From the IMG/VR virus record IMGVR_UViG_3300021197_000330, positions 1 through 41,262 of that record: a stretch of 41,262 nucleotides of DNA, one strand, 5' to 3'. Origin of the DNA: a virus. Position 1 is the first letter of the stretch. Every line of letters begins with the position of its first letter. Of this stretch, positions 6,090 through 13,265 are shown one piece after another. The notes beneath the pieces are model-generated. The model did no database searches. It had not been told where the DNA came from and was given only the letters and a program-made list of their open reading frames with translations. The position numbers were made by a program, and so were the translations under genes.

Positions 6090-6105
6090 ATAGGTAAGAG
6101 GTGTT

Positions 6106-6288
6106 ATGACTGAATTATTAAAAGCAAAGGTAGAGTTAGAGCATTTGTGGACTAACATGTACGAAAAAAATGGTGTTTACACTAATGAAATGGTTTATTT
6201 AGATAAAGCTATTTCTAATTTAAAGAAAAAGATTATTGTACATGACCAGGAGCAAGTGAAAAAACGCTACCATAATTATATTAAGTAG
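6106..6288 (+). CDS. Small helical-hairpin protein, weakly Spo0E-like
   Basis: This 60-residue protein is one of only two convincing plus-strand genes. An AAGAGGTG ribosome site lies 6 nt before the ATG and a promoter with an operator-like repeat lies upstream. The sequence forms two helices around a short turn: AKVELEHLWTNMYEKNG, then VYTNEMVYLDKAISNLKKKI. That spacing, with an Asp near the middle of helix two, loosely resembles Spo0E-type aspartyl phosphatases, but the diagnostic SQELD is only YLDKA here. Another option is a small regulator controlled by its own operator. It converges with the polymerase gene and overlaps its end by 8 nt. Confidence 0.65.
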   Translation: MTELLKAKVELEHLWTNMYEKNGVYTNEMVYLDKAISNLKKKIIVHDQEQVKKRYHNYIK

Positions 6289-8155
6289 CTTCCCCAAAAG
6301 TTTTACCAAGGGCAACGTCTACTACACTCGGAACATTAAGATCCATACAATTTTCCATGACAGCCTTTATTTCCTCAATTTCTTTTTCTTCATAAACATT
6401 AAAACAAAGTTCATCATGTATCTGTAAAATAGGTAATTTATTTAATTTATCTTTACAAGCTACAACAGCTGCTTTTGTTTGATCTGCTGCAGAACCCTGT
6501 ATCAATCTATTTAATGCCTTATATGTATAACAACGCTTAATATTATTTCTACCATATTTAGCTACAGCATTTTCAAACTTCTCTGGCGTGTACACACCAA
6601 AATCTTTTGGCTCCCACATATTAAATCTACACTTACGACCTTTCTTTGTTCTTATGACACCAGTTTCATTTGCTTTACGCATACATCTATCAGACAATTG
6701 TTTTACAAAAGGTACTTTAGTATTATACTTAGCAATTAAAGCATTAGCTTCTTCATAATCTAATCCCAACATACTAGATAATTTATGCTTACCCATACCA
6801 TACATTAAACCTAGTCCAATAGTCTTAGCTTGCTTACGTGCTATACCACAAATGTCTGCTACAGTTTGATGAAAGTCTGCATCTGCATTTGCATAGGCTT
6901 CAACTAACTCTTGGCTGCCTTCATAACCAGCCCCGATACTACTAGCATAATGTACCACGAGCCGTGGTTCTTGCTGAGAGTAATCAAAACTTCCCCATCT
7001 CGCTCCTTCTTCTGGTAAAAATAAACCTCTTATCATAGGACCAAATTCTTTACTTCTAGCTGGTAGTTGTTGTAGGTTTGGATTGGACATAGATAATCTG
7101 CCAGATACAGTTCCTCCATTATCTGATCTCAATTGATTTATTTCTCCATGTATTCTACCTTTATGTTCGTACTTTAAAATACTAGATATAAAAGTATTAT
7201 GAAACTTATTAACTTCTCTAGCCTGTACAATTAATTTACTAAATTCATTAGTATCATTCATTAACCAGCCTTGTGTAAAACTAGGCTCTTTTGATTTTTC
7301 TGTTCTAGGATAATCCACATTTAATTTATCATAAGCCCAAGCAATCTGACGAGCTGCCCATATGTCAATATCTTTTCCAACTAATTTATTCATTTTAGAT
7401 AATAAAGTTTTTTCCTTATTGACAAAGTGTTTTTGTAAAGCATGAGCTCCTTCTACATCTACACGCACACCCTTCCAACGCATATCTAACAGAGAAGGAA
7501 GTAAATCTCTTTCAAGTTCCCAAACTGTTTCTAAACTTTCTTTTTGTAAAATGTGTTTAAACTGCTGCCATAAAAGATACGTGAGCCGTGCATCTTGTTC
7601 CGCATAATAACCAACGTGCTCAGCTGGCAACTTCCACATCTCAGCCTTTGGGTCTACACCAAACATTTTAGCTGCTTCTTTTAAATCTGTTTCAGCTTTT
7701 ATCTCACCAAGATAATCTTTGGCTAAAGCGTTTAATCTATAAGTGTATCTGTTCTCATCTATCAATGCTCCAGCGATCATGGTATCGACAATTTCCCCAC
7801 GAACGTCAATACCATACGCCTTCAACCACCCTACATCATACTGTGCATTGTGGAATATCTTACGACAAGGTAAAGCACACACATCTTGCATATACTGTAA
7901 CACTTGTTCCTTAATTAAATTACCACCCCCAAGGTGTTCCATAGGATAATATGCTTCCCAACCTTCGGTGGCTACAGCAAAGCCAACTATCTTACCTTTA
8001 CCTAAAGCCCAACCAGCTCCGAGGTTCTCGTTAATTCCATCATCTCGAGTTTCTAAATCTATTGCTATCTCTTTAGCATCAGATAAATCCTTATAATCCA
8101 CTGGCGCTGACCAAATATTCTTCTTTAGATTAAAAACTAACTGTAAACTACTCAT
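6281..8155 (-). CDS. polA: Family A DNA polymerase with 3'-5' exonuclease
   Basis: The 624-residue protein has an intact proofreading domain (DLETR at 33-37, HNAQYD at 102-107, YYAEQDAR at 183-190) and an intact polymerase domain. Motif A is DYSQQEPR (391-398), motif B is KQAKTIGLGLMYG (441-453) and motif C is IHDE near the C-terminus. There is no 5'-3' exonuclease domain, as usual for phage replicative enzymes. Motif A has Gln-x-Pro where E. coli Pol I has Ile-x-Leu, and Leu448 replaces the Phe762 equivalent. The start overlaps the upstream 36-residue gene by 8 nt (ATGAGTAG), with a G-rich ribosome site. Confidence 0.95.
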   Translation of the reverse strand: MSSLQLVFNLKKNIWSAPVDYKDLSDAKEIAIDLETRDDGINENLGAGWALGKGKIVGFAVATEGWEAYYPMEHLGGGNLIKEQVLQYMQDVCALPCRKIFHNAQYDVGWLKAYGIDVRGEIVDTMIAGALIDENRYTYRLNALAKDYLGEIKAETDLKEAAKMFGVDPKAEMWKLPAEHVGYYAEQDARLTYLLWQQFKHILQKESLETVWELERDLLPSLLDMRWKGVRVDVEGAHALQKHFVNKEKTLLSKMNKLVGKDIDIWAARQIAWAYDKLNVDYPRTEKSKEPSFTQGWLMNDTNEFSKLIVQAREVNKFHNTFISSILKYEHKGRIHGEINQLRSDNGGTVSGRLSMSNPNLQQLPARSKEFGPMIRGLFLPEEGARWGSFDYSQQEPRLVVHYASSIGAGYEGSQELVEAYANADADFHQTVADICGIARKQAKTIGLGLMYGMGKHKLSSMLGLDYEEANALIAKYNTKVPFVKQLSDRCMRKANETGVIRTKKGRKCRFNMWEPKDFGVYTPEKFENAVAKYGRNNIKRCYTYKALNRLIQGSAADQTKAAVVACKDKLNKLPILQIHDELCFNVYEEKEIEEIKAVMENCMDLNVPSVVDVALGKTFGEAT

Positions 8156-8258
8156 AAAACCCCCTGTGAGTAAGGCTTTGAGATAAAAACCCGTTTAAAT
8201 GACCACTGAGAGCCAGTAAAATATCTTTGCTTATGATTGTACCTTGAAAATTATTCAT
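8148..8258 (-). CDS. Small protein, 36 aa, between DUF3310 and polymerase genes
   Basis: This short frame (MNNFQGTIISKDILLALSGH, ending SLTHRGFYE) fills the gap before the polymerase. Its ATG overlaps the DUF3310 stop by 8 nt (ATGAATAA), and its TAG overlaps the polymerase ATG by 8 nt. Identical overlap lengths at both ends match the local gene-packing rule, which supports a real gene or at least a coupling leader peptide. I recognise no family. Confidence 0.55.
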   Translation of the reverse strand: MNNFQGTIISKDILLALSGHLNGFLSQSLTHRGFYE

Positions 8259-8457
8259 AATCACGTTCTATTATCATTTCACAATAATGTATGGCTTTTA
8301 TAATATCTTCCTTCTTGCCCTTTAGTTTATGCCTACAAATATACTTTATAACATTACCTTCTGCAAACAAAAGTTCGTTATTGTTAACAAATTTAGAAGG
8401 TTGTATTTTAAAATCTTTATAATGATCACTACCTTTATCCCATACCTTACTTGACAT
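8251..8457 (-). CDS. DUF3310 (SaV-like) protein
   Basis: The pattern DHYKDFKIQPSKFVNNN, then EGNVIKYICRHKLKGKKED and HYCEMIIE, is the signature of the DUF3310 family of small phage proteins. The family is thought to include T7 gp1.7, which has been linked to nucleotide metabolism; that functional transfer is uncertain. At 68 residues it is of normal size. A GGAG ribosome site with an A-rich spacer precedes ATG 8457. It lies in the replication block, overlapping its upstream neighbour by 11 nt, which fits a nucleotide-related role. Confidence 0.85.
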   Translation of the reverse strand: MSSKVWDKGSDHYKDFKIQPSKFVNNNELLFAEGNVIKYICRHKLKGKKEDIIKAIHYCEMIIERDYE

Positions 8458-8620
8458 TTTTTTTCTCCTTTACTTCTTTTCTAGTTACATAATAATCCTC
8501 ATCTTCAACAGATCGTAAAGTAAAACCTTTAGCTATTAAATCCCATAACCTGTTTTCTACTTCTGATTTAGACGGTCTTTTTTCAAATTCCATTTTATAA
8601 TTTATTACAAATTTACCCAT
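8447..8620 (-). CDS. Small hypothetical protein, 57 aa
   Basis: The frame reads MGKFVINYKMEFEKRPSKSE, then VENRLWDLIAKGFTLRSVED, and ends with a Lys-rich tail. It looks like a compact alpha/beta protein with a strand, a helix and a second strand, but I recognise no family. Its ATG overlaps the stop of the upstream 22-codon peptide in a TAATG junction, and its end overlaps DUF3310 by 11 nt. The continuous coupling makes it a credible gene. Confidence 0.7.
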   Translation of the reverse strand: MGKFVINYKMEFEKRPSKSEVENRLWDLIAKGFTLRSVEDEDYYVTRKEVKEKKNVK

Positions 8621-8688
8621 TAAAAAACTCCAGCATTTTGTAAACCTATAAAGGTATATATAATTGTATACGCTATAATAAATTCCAT
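8620..8688 (-). CDS. 22-residue hydrophobic mini-protein
   Basis: The peptide is MEFIIAYTIIYTFIGLQNAG followed by VF. It is almost entirely hydrophobic and long enough for one membrane span. Its ATG forms a TAATG junction with the helicase stop, and its own stop forms a second TAATG with the next gene. AGGAGAG lies 7 nt before the start, inside the helicase 3' end. Position, ribosome site and hydrophobicity all argue for translation; function is unknown. Confidence 0.55.
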   Translation of the reverse strand: MEFIIAYTIIYTFIGLQNAGVF

Positions 8689-10313
8689 TATTTTCTCTCC
8701 TGTAAATAAATTAAATAATCTTGACCAATTGGATAATTGTATCTGTAATTACTAGATAAAATATGTAACGTGTCTCTGGCTCTCGTGGCTCCTGTATAAT
8801 AGACTCTTTTCTCATCACTCTTGTCACTTGCGTTTTTCTTATTTGTATATGAGGCAGGCCAATTTGTTTTAGAAAACAATAAGACATTGTTAGCTTCACC
8901 ACCCTTGACACTATGTATCGTATCTATAATTATCTTAGGTTCATTGTTTAAACTCTTCTGACCATATCTTTGTAGTAAACGTAAAAAGTATTCTGTTTGA
9001 CTAGGTGTAAAGTTACGTAGTAGTATTTCCCACCAAGGTTTTGTTGCAGCTTGATCACTCAAATTTAAACCACACCAATCACATAAACCATCAAAGTCAT
9101 AAGTCTGTGTATCGGGTAAATCTATCCAAAATCCAGAACGCCTAAAACTATGATCTTTAATTTCTCTTATATACTTCATCATATTTTCAGCATCTTTCTT
9201 TGTAATAGCCTCACCTTTTGCTATTCTTGTCCAAGATTTTATAGCTTGCCATTGTTTTGTATCAAATGATTTATTACCCTTGTTATCTGAATAATACAAG
9301 CCAGCGTCCTTTGCAGAAGCTCTTAGTTCGTTAACAGTGGTATTAACCCTACCCAATATATACCAAGTTCCAGGTAACTCTGCTATTGGTATCTCTGCAA
9401 AATTTAAATATCTTTTCACATAACCATCTTTTTCTAAGTGATGGTAATCTTTTTCTATACTATCTACTATACCTCTTCTAATCACTTGACTAAAATGATG
9501 TATGGCTTCACCAAACCTTCTTGTTTTTCTTAATATAACCTTACGGCCCGGGAAATATTTTGTAAAATACTTAGGGTCACTTCCATTAAATTTATATATA
9601 CCTTGGTCATCATCACCAGCGAGATAAACTCTTTTTGCTTTCTGAGCTAATTTATATAACACACTCCATTGTAAAGGTGTAAAATCTTGAGCTTCATCTA
9701 ATATTAATACTTGTAGTTCGGGAAAGTCTACCTCGTCTATTGTTCTTTCAATCATGTCAGTAAAATCTATAAAACTATCTTTTTTGTAATGCTTATAAGT
9801 ATCAATCTTTCTTAAATAAATATCTAAACTGTCTAACTTATATTGTTCTCTTTTGTATGTAATAATTGGATCTTGCATCATGTTTCTTGATTTATCATAA
9901 ACACCTAAAGACCAATCTTTATAAGTAAAGTTATCATCAGATAGTCTCTGATCTGAAGTTTTAATAATCTTGGCTTGAAGAGCATAATCTAACATACAAG
10001 CTTTGGGATCAAAAACTTCTTCCTCAAAGTAACGTCTACAAAATTTATGTAATGTTTTAAACCTAGCAAAGTCATCCGAATCATATTGTGGAAAAGCTTT
10101 AATAGTTCTGTCCACAGCCGTGTTAACAGCTTTATTGGTAAAAGATATAAAAGCCATGTCAATAGGTTTAACACCTCTAGCTATGTGTCCTTTTAAAACT
10201 CTTTCAACTAAGGTATGTGTCTTCCCTGTACCAGGAGGACCAAATATCTTAATCGTTTTTTTGTACAGAGCTTTGTGCTTTTGAAGCTCTGAATTTTGTG
10301 TGGTATTCGTCAT
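8688..10313 (-). CDS. Superfamily 1 (UvrD/PcrA-like) DNA helicase
   Basis: Walker A GPPGTGKT lies at residues 25-32, followed by motif Ia (ISFTNKA), DEAQDFTPLQW (motif II), GDDDQGIYKF (motif III), and motifs V and VI as TIHSVKGGEANNV and YYTGATRARD. At 541 residues it is shorter than UvrD, with reduced insertion domains. The helicase motor is complete and should unwind DNA 3' to 5' as in the family. I use ATG 10313; a GTG at 10322 is in frame. The gene overlaps the primase by 65 nt. With no DnaB-type helicase in the window, it may be the replicative or repair helicase. Confidence 0.92.
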   Translation of the reverse strand: MTNTTQNSELQKHKALYKKTIKIFGPPGTGKTHTLVERVLKGHIARGVKPIDMAFISFTNKAVNTAVDRTIKAFPQYDSDDFARFKTLHKFCRRYFEEEVFDPKACMLDYALQAKIIKTSDQRLSDDNFTYKDWSLGVYDKSRNMMQDPIITYKREQYKLDSLDIYLRKIDTYKHYKKDSFIDFTDMIERTIDEVDFPELQVLILDEAQDFTPLQWSVLYKLAQKAKRVYLAGDDDQGIYKFNGSDPKYFTKYFPGRKVILRKTRRFGEAIHHFSQVIRRGIVDSIEKDYHHLEKDGYVKRYLNFAEIPIAELPGTWYILGRVNTTVNELRASAKDAGLYYSDNKGNKSFDTKQWQAIKSWTRIAKGEAITKKDAENMMKYIREIKDHSFRRSGFWIDLPDTQTYDFDGLCDWCGLNLSDQAATKPWWEILLRNFTPSQTEYFLRLLQRYGQKSLNNEPKIIIDTIHSVKGGEANNVLLFSKTNWPASYTNKKNASDKSDEKRVYYTGATRARDTLHILSSNYRYNYPIGQDYLIYLQERK

Positions 10314-11832
10314 CCATCTCACTCATTTCTTTTTTATTTTCTTTTTTCTTCACTGTTTTATGTTTAACAAACTCTGGCATCTCTACAGTCCATACGTTTT
10401 TTTCACCTTCATGATAATCAATTCTCTTACAATCTAATAAATTTAATGCTGCCATAGGATTGCTAAAACTTTTTGTACCACTCTTTTGTAAAAAACTAGC
10501 TAGGGTTATCTTCTTAAAGTAACATATATTTGTATTACTATCTAGAACCACATAACCATCTTTAAGTTTTTCAAACCTATCTTGTTCTATATGACTTTCA
10601 AAAAACTTCTTTAATACTTCATACCTTTCTTCTTCTAAACTATCCTCATACTTATGATCTGTACTTTCTACTGATTTTTCTACTATAGCTTTCATTAAAA
10701 GTTCATACATACTTGGGCCTTTTCTGTTCTTGGGTAAGGTCAACCAAAATACTCTGTACCTTAATAATTTAACTCTCCAACTTTTTTCGTCCTTCATATC
10801 ATCTGGAGTTACAGTAATATGATGTCCTTCATAATCAAATTCAAACCATACATTTTTAGTATCTTGAACGTAAGTTATATTTGTAAACTTATCTATAATT
10901 GCTGGAGTTTCTTCTCCTCTACCAAGTTTACGAGTCTTACACATCTCCATATTACATATAGGTTGATACTCAGTATGCTTTGGAGGACATTGATAACCAT
11001 AACCATCTTTGTGAACACTTTTTGCTATTTGAGATACTTCAGTGGGTGGTAAAGGTGTAGTAAAAATAGTTCTATTTCTATCTTGCATGATCTCATCTAA
11101 ATCCACGTAGTTTATACCAACTCTTTTTTTAATCTCTAAAACTGTGACGTTATATAAATACTGATGTCTATTTTTACCAGCCCAACCATCTTGTACTAGT
11201 TTTTGTACGCAAGGAGGATAGTGTTTCCAATCTCTTTCTACTTCATGATCTTGTACTTTATAATTCAAAAAATCTTTTGGTGTAATTACTTTGCTCTTAG
11301 CTATATCTAAAAATTGACCAACTAATACTGGAGTACCATTACTATTGTAAGCAAATTCCATAGTAGCGTTCATTTTAAAATAAGGCATGTTTATAGTTTT
11401 ATTACATGGGTAAATTTCATTAGCCATAAAATATTGTTCATTAAATTCTTGTAACTTTTCTTTTACTTTGTCTATCTTTATAGCTTCGGTAAAAAACACA
11501 AAAAAGTGTAGACCGCCAGACTTAGATAAAACAGGCACAAAAGGTAAATTATATTTATTAATAATATCTACATACTTTTGAGCAGAATAATTTTTGTAAT
11601 CAACAGGATCTAAATCTATACAACTCCACATACACTCATCTCCGAACTCTGGTCTAAGACCTATACCATACTTACCATCTAGATGGTCTTTCCAAATACC
11701 AGAAGTAACTGGCTCGTGTATCGTGATATATTTAGCTTCCTTCTTGCCACTTGTATCGCTTTCCCCCGTAAGGGAAAGCTTTACAAATGACTTCTCGCCT
11801 GAAGCAAAAAGTTTAAACAATTGTTCTTGCAT
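10249..11832 (-). CDS. Archaeo-eukaryotic-type primase (prim-pol) protein
   Basis: The N-terminal half has an archaeo-eukaryotic primase pattern: CIDLDP with D73 and D75 for metal binding, then SKSGGLHFFVFF with S103 and H109, and NMPYFKMNATMEF further on. In the family this fold makes primers and sometimes extends DNA. Near residues 280-305 a Cys/His cluster, CPPKHTEYQPICNMEMCK, could bind zinc or iron-sulfur. The C-terminal part is charged and helical without a Walker motif, so helicase activity must come from the overlapping downstream gene. It starts in a TAATG junction with the SSB-like gene. Primer synthesis is inferred. Confidence 0.75.
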   Translation of the reverse strand: MQEQLFKLFASGEKSFVKLSLTGESDTSGKKEAKYITIHEPVTSGIWKDHLDGKYGIGLRPEFGDECMWSCIDLDPVDYKNYSAQKYVDIINKYNLPFVPVLSKSGGLHFFVFFTEAIKIDKVKEKLQEFNEQYFMANEIYPCNKTINMPYFKMNATMEFAYNSNGTPVLVGQFLDIAKSKVITPKDFLNYKVQDHEVERDWKHYPPCVQKLVQDGWAGKNRHQYLYNVTVLEIKKRVGINYVDLDEIMQDRNRTIFTTPLPPTEVSQIAKSVHKDGYGYQCPPKHTEYQPICNMEMCKTRKLGRGEETPAIIDKFTNITYVQDTKNVWFEFDYEGHHITVTPDDMKDEKSWRVKLLRYRVFWLTLPKNRKGPSMYELLMKAIVEKSVESTDHKYEDSLEEERYEVLKKFFESHIEQDRFEKLKDGYVVLDSNTNICYFKKITLASFLQKSGTKSFSNPMAALNLLDCKRIDYHEGEKNVWTVEMPEFVKHKTVKKKENKKEMSEMDDEYHTKFRASKAQSSVQKND

Positions 11833-12620
11833 TAGAACGGTACTTTGTCGCTACTTTTCTCAGTTGTACTAGGAGCAGAACCATCTAATGATTCAGCCTC
11901 GTAGTATAGATTAAAGTCCTTGGCTAAATGTGCAAAAGACTTTGTTTGAGATATAGTCTCTTCTTTTTTAAGATAACTCTCAAACTTAATTTGCCATCCA
12001 AAGAATTTATATTTACCAGATTCTTGTCTATGTGTATTTAATTTATACACAGTCATGTATCCAGGTGGTACTAAACTCTTACCATCTTTAACTATAATGT
12101 TACTTTTCAATTTTTGTAACCATTCATTACTCTTTTTCTTTTGAGTAGATTTCATGGTTATCATTCCTTGATCTATAACATGATCGTTATCGTCAATGAC
12201 CATTACAAACCAGTTACCAGTATCTTCAACATAATTACCGTTAGGCAATACATCTTTATTACCACTTCTGCTTAAACCAGCGGGCTTATCCTTATGAACG
12301 GCTACAGGTCTATTATTACCTTCTTCCATTTCTTTCCATTCATTAAAACTTCTTTTGTAATAAACAGGAACAACTCTAAAGCCTTGTTTACCATCATAAG
12401 CTTTCTCACTTGTTTGATTAAAAATACAACCCTCAGCTACAGGTGTACCTTGAACGGTAGTTTCTATATCTGGCATGTTACTAGAATATAATATTTTAAT
12501 TAAAGGTAATTTAAATTCATCAGACGAAGCTGACTCAATACCCATTCCAGCATCTTCAATCCAACTATCTGTATTAATAGCTGGAGTACTTTCTTGTTTA
12601 ACTGCTACTTTACTCATCAT
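11832..12620 (-). CDS. Putative single-stranded DNA-binding protein
   Basis: This 262-residue beta-rich protein sits directly before the primase. The last residues, SSDKVPF after a Ser/Thr-rich acidic linker, resemble the SSB tip (DDDIPF in E. coli) that recruits replication partners. The core has conserved-looking segments (FRVVPVYYKRSFNEWKEMEE, GNWFVMVID) also found in phage proteins annotated as ssDNA-binding, as far as I remember. I assign it by position, tail and general character; a recombination mediator is the main alternative. ATG 12620 or 12617 are both possible, and the start overlaps the preceding gene by 11 nt. Confidence 0.6.
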   Translation of the reverse strand: MMSKVAVKQESTPAINTDSWIEDAGMGIESASSDEFKLPLIKILYSSNMPDIETTVQGTPVAEGCIFNQTSEKAYDGKQGFRVVPVYYKRSFNEWKEMEEGNNRPVAVHKDKPAGLSRSGNKDVLPNGNYVEDTGNWFVMVIDDNDHVIDQGMITMKSTQKKKSNEWLQKLKSNIIVKDGKSLVPPGYMTVYKLNTHRQESGKYKFFGWQIKFESYLKKEETISQTKSFAHLAKDFNLYYEAESLDGSAPSTTEKSSDKVPF

Positions 12621-13197
12621 TCTTTCCTTTCGTTAATTTAGTTTCGGTTTTATAAAAAACATTAAATAATTCATCATTAAATTCACCATTATCTTTTTTA
12701 ATCACATTAATATGTGCTTTTAAAGTGGCTGCATTTACTGAAGGATCTAATGTTACGGGGTAGCCTTTATTCTCTAAGTCAGCCTTGACACTCTTAGCTT
12801 CGTTGTCTTGACCTTTAGAAAATGTTATAGCCAACTCGTTCTTGATTAAGGAGTCGTGTCCGTTTTCACTTAAATACTTTAAACAAGCTTCCCTACGTTC
12901 AGCTAGTTCTGGACTTTTAGCACTAGCTTTTAAAGTAGGTATATAGCCTGTGTAAAAACTTTTGACTTTAACCTTCACTCCTTTGTCAGTGACAAACTCT
13001 TGCATACCCATATCTTTCATTTTAGTAGGTACATCTACTTCAGATAATTGTCGCTGATGTTGCTTTAATTCAGAGAGAGCTGATTCTAAATCTTTAATAG
13101 TTTTTTCATTCTTCACCATTGATTCAATTAAATACTTTAAATCTTTTAAATCGTCATCTCCAATATTAACTTCTAGTTTTACTTCTTCTTGATTCAT
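12610..13197 (-). CDS. Conserved hypothetical replication-block protein with coiled coil
   Basis: Residues 15-52 (DDLKDLKYLIESMVKNEKTI and following) form a likely coiled coil. A small beta region (FVTDKGVKVKVKSFYTGYIP) and helices with a possible C-terminal mixed domain follow. It is the first gene of the leftward replication operon, with a GGAGGT ribosome site 5 nt before ATG 13197 and a promoter-like sequence just upstream. The layout loosely recalls Gam-like nuclease inhibitors, but I see no decisive motif, so I leave the function open. Confidence 0.65.
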   Translation of the reverse strand: MNQEEVKLEVNIGDDDLKDLKYLIESMVKNEKTIKDLESALSELKQHQRQLSEVDVPTKMKDMGMQEFVTDKGVKVKVKSFYTGYIPTLKASAKSPELAERREACLKYLSENGHDSLIKNELAITFSKGQDNEAKSVKADLENKGYPVTLDPSVNAATLKAHINVIKKDNGEFNDELFNVFYKTETKLTKGKNDE

Positions 13198-13213
13198 GTT
13201 TACCTCCGTTAAT

Positions 13214-13247
13214 TGTATACCCTAATTTTTAATTCTTGCAATGTCAA
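13214..13247 (-). promoter_or_regulatory. Promoter region of the replication operon
   Basis: Read leftward, TTGACA (13247-13242) is directly followed by TTGCAA (13241-13236). Usable -10 boxes are TAGGGT at 17 nt from the first or TATACA (13219-13214) at 16 nt from the second. The TTGCAA and TATACA pair resembles the methyltransferase promoter, though the leader would be only about 10 nt. The spot lies between divergent genes, so some promoter is expected here. Confidence 0.45.
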
Positions 13248-13265
13248 CCAAAAAATCCTAGAATT

